Shown here: piece after piece, positions 56,731 through 64,000 of the stretch | Layout: each line of letters opens with the position of its first letter | How positions within the stretch are numbered: position 1 is the first letter of the stretch | Translations under genes and position numbers: made by a program | The notes under the pieces: model-generated | What the model was told of the DNA's origin: nothing | The model's input: the letters and a program-made list of their open reading frames with translations, nothing else | Databases searched by the model: none | Assembly: GCA_000320605.2 (NCBI GenBank) | Contig: KB445795.1 | Coordinates: 2,100,475-2,164,474, forward strand | DNA length: 64,000 nucleotides | Direction: 5' to 3' | Origin: Gelatoporia subvermispora B | Taxonomy: Eukaryota; Basidiomycota; Agaricomycetes; Polyporales; Gelatoporiaceae

Positions 56731-57981
56731 ATGACCATGGCTCTTCCCCATCACAAGGCCGTTCCGCTAGTCGCGCCCGGCCATACACGACCCGTCACCC
56801 ATCTGTCCTTCTCCCCACTCCAGGATGACGGCACATACGTCCTCATCTCCAGTTGCAAAGACGGCAACCCGATGCTGCGCGAGTGGACGGGAGACTGGAT
56901 CGGCACGTTTATCGGACACAAGGGTGCGGTCTGGAGCAGCAAGCTCTCCCCGGACACGTCGCGGGCGGCGTCCGGGAGTGCTGACTTTACAGCGTGAGTT
57001 ACCTCAGCACTCTGTCTGACGTGTTGCCACTATTTGGCAATATACTGCCCTGAGCGACGCGGTGCTGACCCAGGACTTCCATATAACAGCAAAGTATGGG
57101 ACACGTATTCCGGCGAATTGCTGCATTCATTCCCGCACAACCACATCGTGCGCAGCGTGGCGCTCGCCCCGAGCGCGTCGCATCTGCTCACTGGCGGGCA
57201 AGAAAAGAAAGTGCGCATGTTCGATCTCAGCCGCCCGGACGCGGAGCCAGACGTCTTCGTGGACAACGGCGGGCCCTTCGCGCACGAGGGCACGGTCAAG
57301 AGCGTCGTGTGGGTGGGCGACCACACGGGCGTCACGGCGGGGGAGGACGGGTTGGTCAAGTGCGTCCCATGCATCCACGGTTGCGTGCAAGTCTGACGAG
57401 CGCGTCCTGTCCTGCAAAGGTGGTGGGACCTCCGCACGCGACAGCTCACAACAAGTGTCAAGTTCCCGGGCCCGATCACGTCGATGGAGCTGTCGCCACA
57501 AACGAACAGGCTCGTAGTGACGTCTGGCAAGACCGTCCATTTCATCCCAGCACTGCTCAATGGCGGCCAGACGCACAGTCTCACATTGTCATACGCACCG
57601 TCTTCCGCGTCCATCCATCCCATCCTCCAAGATAGGTTCGTTACGGGCAGTCTCAGCGACGAGTGGGTACGCGTGCACGACGTGACAGGAGAGGAGCGGG
57701 ATGTTCTCAAGGGTCACCATGGTCCCGTGCACTGCGTCGAGTTCAGTCCCGACGGTGAGATGTTTGCGAGTGGAAGCGGTGCGTGCTCCCTTTTATCCAT
57801 CACGACAACTATCAACTAATCATGATCCTGTAATCAATCTCGACAGAGGACGGTATGTTCGGTGTTTCAAATTGATGAGTTTTGATGATTGACAGTTACA
57901 TCAGGTACAATCCGACTTTGGCAGACAACTCCAGGCAAGAGTTACGGCCTATGGCAAGGCGCTCAGACCAACGGCGGCTAG
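56731..57981 (+). CDS. STRAP/Unrip-type WD40 protein
   Basis: Seven-blade WD40 protein of the serine-threonine kinase receptor-associated protein family; in animals STRAP joins the SMN complex and mRNA-binding assemblies. Five exons (56731-56993, 57090-57359, 57420-57778, 57847-57852, 57905-57981) give 324 residues. Repeats visible: PGHTRPVTHLSFSP, LREWTGDWIGTFIGHKGAVWSSKLSPD, TAKVWDTYSGELLHSF, HIVRSVALAPSASHLLTGG, AHEGTVKSVVWVGDH...LVKWWDLRT, SDEWVRVHDVTGEERDVLKGHHGPVHCVEFSPDG and SEDGTIRLWQTTPGKSYGLW. The last motif is typical of STRAP. A second ATG six bases downstream (56737, CCATGG) has a better context and may be the true start. Exon 4 is only 6 nt. Confidence 0.9.
57847..57852 (+). other. 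6-nt micro-exon of the STRAP gene
   Basis: AGGACG, between an intron ending CTCGACAG and one starting GTATGTTC. It supplies the end of Glu, Asp and the first base of Gly in the conserved SEDGT turn of the last WD40 blade. Removing it would delete two residues from SxDGT but keep frame. Confidence 0.75.
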
Positions 57982-58267
57982 CCGCACACTCTAGAAGGTC
58001 CGGCTTTCAAGATCGCGAAGGCAAATTCCCTGTCGGCCGTGTTCTGTTGTCGTATCAGTCATTCCCCGCGTTTATCCTAGCATCGTCCACGTATTGTAAG
58101 ATTGCTCTCACACTCATCATACCTGGCAACATGAAACGGTTTGGTTTATCTGTCCCTGTGGTCCGAAGTCTACGATTGTCCAGAGCGCAAATGTCTTATT
58201 CCGTCTGATGCTTCCGTCACCGATCTCCGTAGTATGTATTTATTGTGCGTCATGTTGTGGGTCCGGA

Positions 58268-59757
58268 TTACCTGCAGAGTCTGGGGTGCAAAGATATCGT
58301 TACATCCACATTGATGTCGCCGATCCCGCTGTCCTTCCTGAGGCGGACAATCTGTTGCGACTCGGCCGCCGCAATATACTCCTTCAGCTTTGTCACGCCA
58401 GCCTTCTCGTATATGATGGAGGGAGGCATCTCCTGAGATAAGAGTGCACCAACTTGCGAGAACACTAGTTGAGTGATGCCCTCAATTCTTTGCCGTTTGA
58501 GCACCCTCACAAGTGGCTTGAACTCGTCGGGGACTGTTCCGGCCTTAATTGGGCGTGCCACGGTCTTCCATCCGGGGCTATCAATGCGACTGGGTCCTGC
58601 AGTCACAACAGGGGAGCTCGCAAACAGATGACTGGGATGACCCCAGGGGGGTACGCGGAAGTCGGCTGACCCCCCGAAAAACGATGTGAAAGGGTCTTCC
58701 GTAACCCGTTCGGCCGTATCAGAGGGAGTGGGGGCACCGACATCCAAAGCGTCACCGTTAGAGGGATTGTGAGGAGCCTGCATAATCCGTGTAAGCTCAA
58801 CAGCAAGTGTGAATGCCGCATAGAAGTACATACAACCAAAGGAGCAAGTGACTCATCGTTGATCACTGGAGACCTGGGCGACGTAAGTTGTTCTCTTGCC
58901 ATGAAGCTTTCACCTAGGATGTCGCCTTGGGCGTCTTCTGCAGGCAGATGCGTCACAGGCGTTGTGGAGAGGTCCACTGGACCTTGGAGATCCTCGGCAA
59001 GCGCTGGCTCCGGCACCACATTCGCTCTAGAAGCCATCACTGGGGAGAATGGCCGAGACGTGACTCTTGTAGTGCTTGAGGAAGGAATGCCTTCACCGAC
59101 GGCATCCATGGGAGGTCGGTTGCTAGGCCTTGGGGCTAGTACATCCGGGGCTCGTGGCTGAGGGATCCTCAAATTGAGCGGAGGAAGAACAGCGCCCGGC
59201 CATTCGTACGCGACAGAGGCTTGAGTTCTTAGCCCAGAAGCGGTCACAGACGGTGCAAGGAGGACCACATGATACCTCCTGAGGCGGAGCTTGCTCACCG
59301 CGTAGACAAAATCGCCATCGCCAGAGATTAAGATGATCGTGGCAGGAGCTGAGTTGTCCAAGGCGAAGGCCATCATATCAGCTACGGGCGGTCTGTAGTC
59401 AGCGATAGATTGTAAGAGATAGCTTGGGGTGCGTACCCAGGATCATCTTATCTGCCACATCCTTCCTACTGTTGTGAGGGCAGTCCACGAGTGAGACGCC
59501 ACACATCGCTAGTTCCGCACGAAGGGCCTGAGACTTCGCGGACATCTGGTCCGGCCACTCGAAGTACGCGTTGAACACAACCACCGTCCCAAATGCGTGG
59601 GCAATCTTGCGGATGTTGTTCACGATCGCATAACAGGGCTCTGTAGCGGGGATGGCGCAGTTCTCTGCAGCCAATGCTCAGCAGGATGTGGCAAACTGTC
59701 GATCCGAACTCACTCACCATAATCCCAGAGAATCGCGACATTCCGAGGGTGGGACAT
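58268..59757 (-). CDS. NYN-domain ribonuclease-like protein 2
   Basis: Paralog of NYN protein 1. It begins MSHPRNVAILWDYENC (intron at the same place after WDY), then NIRKIAHAFGTVVVFNAYFE, CGVSLVDCPHNSRKDVADKM and ATIILISGDGDFVYAVSKLR, preserving the three Asp clusters of the NYN active site. The Pro/Ser-rich linker is shorter than in protein 1. The C-terminal part (VPDEFKPLVRVLKRQRIEG, MPPSIIYEKAGVTKLKEYI, AESQQIVRLRKDSG) fits a winged-helix OST-HTH/LOTUS-like module. Four introns. Minus strand, upstream of sulfate permease 2 in transcription direction, mirroring the left-arm order. Confidence 0.85.
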
Positions 59758-60234
59758 GCTGGTAGAGCGTCGTGTGCTGCTATGGTACTGCAGACGTGTC
59801 CCAGTCACAACGACGCACTCGATGGTCACGGTGGTCGCGGGAACTTGGGCCTTGTGGACACACTTCTATATGTGCACACTCGGACAACAGACACCACGGT
59901 AAACGTCCAGGACCGATGGGGTTGCCCAAGCAATGCGTAGCCGCAAGGTTGTTTGAAGGTCTGATAAGAGGCCACAGGAACGTTGATTGGAATCCATAAC
60001 CGGTGCACAAGGCCGAGGCAGTCGACTGCGCTGGACAACTGCCGTGCTGTTGTGGCGTGGTCGTCCCCAAATTACACTTCCGGCCGCATTAGGAAGGTAT
60101 GGTCTGTCGTTCAGGTTCGCGCACACTGCCTCCACAGCGCGACGGAGAGGCAACTCAGCAAAAAACCTTAGATGGCACGAGGATGCAATAGGCAACAAGT
60201 ATATCCTAAACGATGTCCACAACACCCCAAGTGA
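59758..60234. other. intergenic, promoter of NYN protein 2
   Basis: 477 bp between the NYN 2 start and the TRAPPC13 stop. Several short frames are open, none with protein-like conservation. Confidence 0.5.
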
Positions 60235-62565
60235 TTAAGCCTTGATCCAGATCTCCGCAACAACGTCCCATTCTCTCAAAACCTGCGCCTCGGAGTTGAA
60301 CCTCTGTACTCCCTCTTCAGTGGCCTGACCGAGATGTTCGACATCTATCTCTAATCTATCCTCCACCAGTAAAGCACGCAGACCGCCCACGGTCAGCATT
60401 CCACTCTTCAACGGCATGTATGTCAGTTCAAAGTCCTGTGAAGCCAGGACCCTCGTGGCAATGGCCTCGGCCGCCTCAGCATCACTATCCGTCTCGCTTT
60501 CGCTCGAGAATTCGCTGGCAGTACGACCGTGTCCAGCGGCTTTCCCTGGAGTTACTCCCGCAGTAGCAGGAGCATGCAACCGGAACTGAGGCAAGAGGAG
60601 TGTTGATGTCCCAAGGAATACAACGTCTCGTGATTGCGCGGACTTGGCAGTACCTGATGCCCCTGCCTGCACATTTGGGGGAGGCAGTTTGACAGACCCA
60701 AGTCCTATGCGGGCAGACGGTGGGGCCGGAGTCTCGCCTCCGCCGTCTGTATCAGTATCGTCCTCGCGCAGTTGCCGAGGAGACGCATGAAGTAGTCGCT
60801 GGGCTAGCGTGTCATGGAAGTCTCCTCTGTACGGAGTATCATATGGAGATGGGGTGGAGAATCCAGAAGTGAGACGTGGGCTCCAAAGTTCACGACTGGT
60901 AGCAGCAGGCGGACTCTGAGCGGTCGCAGGATTGTCGAGGCGTGCCGGTTGCACATGTTGTATGACTAATGAAAGTACGCGCTGGCGCCGCGCCTCGTTA
61001 CCTCTTGCATTAGGCACGGCAGCGGATACTGTCAGAGTGAACGTAACTTTGAAAGGACTTTCGACTCTCAAGCTCTCTTTCGGGATATGCCGGACAACGA
61101 GATCCACCTCGGGGTCATCCGCTCGGCGTGCCGCTGGGTTAGGAGATGTGGGGACGGGTGATTGTGGTTGCGTCGCTACGGAGCCCGCAGTAGCTTGTCG
61201 CGCGCGGAAAGGTGAGTCGGGACGATATGGAGGAGGTGAATTCGAGTGCACCGGTGGACTCATCGGTCGTTGGCCAAGTTGAGGCGACTGTGGGCGAGAG
61301 GATACAGCTGCGGTTACAGTTGCGCTCCGTTGTAAATGAGACGGGATCGCGGATGGAGGCTGTTTCGAGGGGACTGGAGGTGGTTGTGCTTGAGCTTGGG
61401 TGGGAGGGGGAGCTTGTATGAGGGGTATCCGTCTGGACAGCATCTGTACGCATTCAGTCAGAATGAGGGACCACTGGTTGCAATGGAAGACGTACAGAAG
61501 TGAGAAGACGACCTGGCTCTCCGAATGGAGACCTCCACGAAATATCCAGTCTTCCAAGGGGCAAGATACTGCCAGGCTGATGGGTGATAGGGAACGGCGG
61601 GGGCACAGTCGGTGACAGTATATATATGTATTGCCGCATATCTTGTGGTTGCAGTAGGGCCATGGACCCAGTGAATATACTCTCTCCGCCGTCCGCATCT
61701 CCAAGACCGAGTCGGTTGGCGTCCTGGGCTTGCCATCCATCCGAGCACTCAAAGCGTACACGTTCCAACCACATGCCGTCCTGTGTCAAATTCTGGATGT
61801 GGACTTCCAGGAACACCTTCTCGCGCTCATTCCGCGACAATAACGCGGAAGGTGCTCGAGGAACGTGAACCTTTGTCTTGACTGACAGAGGGTTGGTCAC
61901 CTGATAAGCAACGCGTCCCATGAGCTGTCATATCCTCTTGCAACAGCTCACATACGTACAGCAAACTTGTAGAACTTCCGGAATGTCTGCACCCCAGGAT
62001 CTACGGCTTCGCTGGATGTACCAGGTACGGGCCGGTATCCAGGAGGGAGGCGGTATGATACCGTGCAACCTAAGACATGTTGGCCTAGCTCTTTGATCTC
62101 ATGGCTTACTACTTTCTCCAAAGAGGCTCCCACAGCAAGTTGGCTGTTCGGTCCGCCCATTTCCAGCAGAACGGTCTTTGATGTAGCAGTCTGCATTTCT
62201 ACCCTGACGTGAACACCATCTATCTCTGCGTTTGTTTCGTTGTTGACAGACAGACAGCTCGTAAAGACTTCGCCAATTTGGATTGTTCCAAAGGAAGATG
62301 GGAGCATGAGCATTTCAGATGCATGTGCAAGGTCTCGTAGTGTGTTTGGATGTCCAGGTAACGGTGCTTTACCCTGCAGAGATGTAATGGATGCAGTCGA
62401 CCTTTGCGAGAAAGGCTGAGAGCTTGAGTAGTATGGCTCCCATGTACTGGCTAATGAGGGTCTCTGGTTTCATTCGCAGCGTTACAGGCAGCGGGGATGA
62501 GTAGAAGTGATACGCACTGAGACCCTCATGACCTTCAGTGACAGCAAATGACCTGCACCATCCAT
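60235..62565 (-). CDS. TRAPPC13-like trafficking protein (DUF974)
   Basis: Homolog of TRAPP complex subunit 13, which acts in ER-Golgi and autophagic traffic. The start MDGAGHLLSLKVMR joins by a short intron to RPSLASTWEPYYSSS. Next come LMLPSSFGTIQIGEVFTSCL and NNETNAEIDGVHVRVEMQT (first beta domain), SHEIKELGQHVLGCTVSY, FYKFAV, MGRVAYQVTNPLSVKTKV, then EVHIQNLTQDGMWLERVRFE and the middle of DUF974. A Pro/Ser-rich insertion of about 250-300 residues (IQAPPPTQAQAQPPPVPSK onward, with VRHIPKESLRVESPFKVTFT inside it) precedes the final segment FELTYMPLKSGMLTVGGLRA. The total, about 690 residues, is much longer than human TRAPPC13 (about 420). Five or six introns. Starts divergently from YME2. 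Confidence 0.85.
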
Positions 62566-63038
62566 TTCTGTGTATGTATCGTACGAACTGGATGAGAGTT
62601 TTCAGGAAGCTGATAGTATGTTGACTGGATACGCCCTCTGGTCTGGGAGTCCGAGGGCACGTTGAGGGTCTTCCGAGCTCTACGTGCGTTACAGGAGCGG
62701 TGTCGAGTTGTGTGCCTCAAGAGGTAGTACTTCAACTAGTTTCTCGCAGGCTATGTTATGCGAGGGTTCACCAGTAGCTAGCCTGAGCTAGGAAGCGCGA
62801 CGCGTGCTACACGGTAGCGAGGATCGAGGAGGTGGTTGTTTGTTCGTATTAGGATCCAAAGCTCCCGACTGCCATTTTTGGAACCGACGTCATCCCGGCG
62901 GATTTACTGCCGTCTAGACGCGTCCAGCCGAGTTCACTAACTCCCAACTTGTTTTGAGAACTGGTGCCATATATCTATCTGCATATTCATCGCATTGACG
63001 TCTACTGGGAACATCTGTCGCCCTTCAAACATCCTACC
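62566..63038. promoter_or_regulatory. divergent promoter TRAPPC13 / YME2
   Basis: 473 bp between the two start codons; no other gene and no clear TATA element. Confidence 0.45.
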
Positions 63039-64000
63039 ATGTCTCGGCCTTTGGCGGCGACTCTGAGGCAGAGCATACGAGCTGCGCGGACCAGGCAACA
63101 TGCACTCGAAGTAGCTATTGGGCACAGGCGTTGTATGTCCGATGCGGCGGCGGCATCGTCTCTGGAGGGAATCGCGCAAGATGAGGCACTGAGTCTTTCT
63201 TCCACTCATTCGATACTGCTTGACTGACTAACGTTAATGCAGGCGCGCGAGGGATGGCTGTTCATCGACTCAGTCTTCCCAGTGCGGCTAGGGACATGGG
63301 AGTTCGTACTCATGTCTGTTCTTTGCAGAAATTTTGGGCTCAAGCTTTTTGCACACGTAGTCTACGACATTATCTCGGTGCTATGCGCGAAGATCCGCTG
63401 TTGGACTCACTGAAGAACATTCTGTCGTCCGTGAAGACTCATGACTTCCGCGTCGTAGCCTTAGAACCACATGTGAAGGATGGAGGCGTTTTCGTGAAGT
63501 TTCAATACAGTGCTGGAGAACCTCAGTCGGCTTTAGAAACTATCACGAAGGACTTACGAACCATCGTAGCGCAGCATGGCGGTTTCCCTTCGTGGTCCGG
63601 GCTCGCGGGAGGTAACATTTGGCTCGTAAAGGGGAAGCCATGGCGTGAGGTGACAAAAATAATCTGTTCACGATTTGTCTTCTCATGCGACCCTTTCATC
63701 TTCCTAGGACATGAATCGCTATGCGTCGCCGATAGTCAAGATCTCGTTCGAAGGACCGGATGTGAAGGATGAGGTGCTGTATGACCTACTGAGGGTAAGC
63801 TGAGCTTTTGTTATGTGTGGAAGGATGCTGAACCGTGCGCATCAGCCATTTGGACGTATCCAAGACGTCACGGAGCCGACGCCGGTGCCTGCAGGGACCC
63901 TTCGGTCGTCCACTGTCACCTTCAGCCGACTCAGGTCGGCAGCGATCGCTCGTAATACCATCCATGGAACAACCATACCCCCCTCTCCAAATGCGACCAC
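63039..64000 (+). CDS. YME2: Yme2-like mitochondrial inner-membrane protein, 3' end missing
   Basis: Yme2 (RNA12/PRP12) is an inner-membrane protein with an RRM and an AAA-like domain that affects mtDNA nucleoids. Visible: a presequence (MSRPLAATLRQSIRAART), then AREGWLFIDSVFPVRLGTWD, LRHYLGAMREDPLLDSLKN, RVVALEPHVKDGGVFVKFQ, GNIWLVKGKPWRE-DMNRYASPIVKISFEGPD, and the RRM start PFGRIQDVTEPTPVPAGTLR, continuing off the window. The first junction is problematic. The intron with good branch site (63213-63242 region) does not restore frame unless a weak donor GTCTCT near 63157 is used (giving AAAAS-AREGW). Later introns are normal. Only the first third is present. Confidence 0.85.

Noticed and set aside
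57127..57710. Long antisense frames across the STRAP gene (149 and 226 codons)
   Set aside because: They are shadows of the WD40 exons. The plus-strand reading has conserved motifs and splice sites.
40729..59757. Sulfur-metabolism gene cluster based on two sulfate permeases
   Set aside because: No sulfate-assimilation enzymes or shared regulatory sites are seen. Duplication explains the pair better.

Overview
The window looks like nuclear DNA of a filamentous basidiomycete, most likely an agaricomycete. Protein genes sit on both strands and most are cut by many short introns, roughly 45-80 nt, with GT...AG ends and CTGAC/CTAAC-type branch sites. The protein set is fungal: a cytochrome-type D-lactate dehydrogenase, a DHA1-type transporter, fungal SulP permeases, a secreted phospholipase B, Argonaute and Yme2. 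I see no operons, ribosome-binding sites, CRISPR arrays, rRNA or convincing tRNA genes. Species cannot be named from the sequence.

Left third (1-13 kb) is repeat-rich and gene-poor. It holds the edge of one gene (1-108), a duplicated 65-bp core, a roughly 97-bp minisatellite (510-1010), a diverged 0.5-kb tandem duplication (1754-2806), a seven-exon mitochondrial-type SDR (2832-4363), an NTF2-like gene (4937-5668), two tandem Ser/Asp-rich paralogs that share promoter and intron (8592-9305, 11364-12207), a decaying PD-(D/E)XK-like gene between them, and a retroposon-like insertion with a perfect 16-bp target-site duplication (12586-13037).

The middle (13-40 kb) is dense housekeeping: BMT2 (25S rRNA methyltransferase), DLD1, a 5'-nucleotidase-family phosphoesterase, 3-hydroxyacyl-CoA dehydrogenase, a small membrane protein, Argonaute, TEL2 (TTT complex), an MFS drug/polyamine exporter, a basidiomycete-type disordered protein and glucosidase I (GH63). 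Divergent pairs DLD1/nucleotidase, TEL2/MFS, glucosidase/NYN and TRAPPC13/YME2 share intergenic promoters.

The right third (40-64 kb) is organised as a palindrome of gene order: NYN(+)-SulP(+) ... TACO1 and phospholipase B ... SulP(-)-NYN(-). The two NYN ribonuclease-like proteins and the two sulfate permeases are paralogs, and the mid-points of both pairs fall at about 49.5-50.3 kb. A STRAP-type WD40 gene lies inside the right arm only. TRAPPC13 and the 5' part of YME2 close the window.

Functionally the genes are mostly independent. RNA biology recurs (Argonaute, two NYN proteins, BMT2, STRAP, YME2, TACO1) but nothing in the layout shows they form one system. The most unusual structures are the inverted NYN-SulP block, two very small internal exons (8 nt in Argonaute, 6 nt in STRAP), the TSD-flanked A-tailed insertion, and the frame-broken nuclease-like gene.
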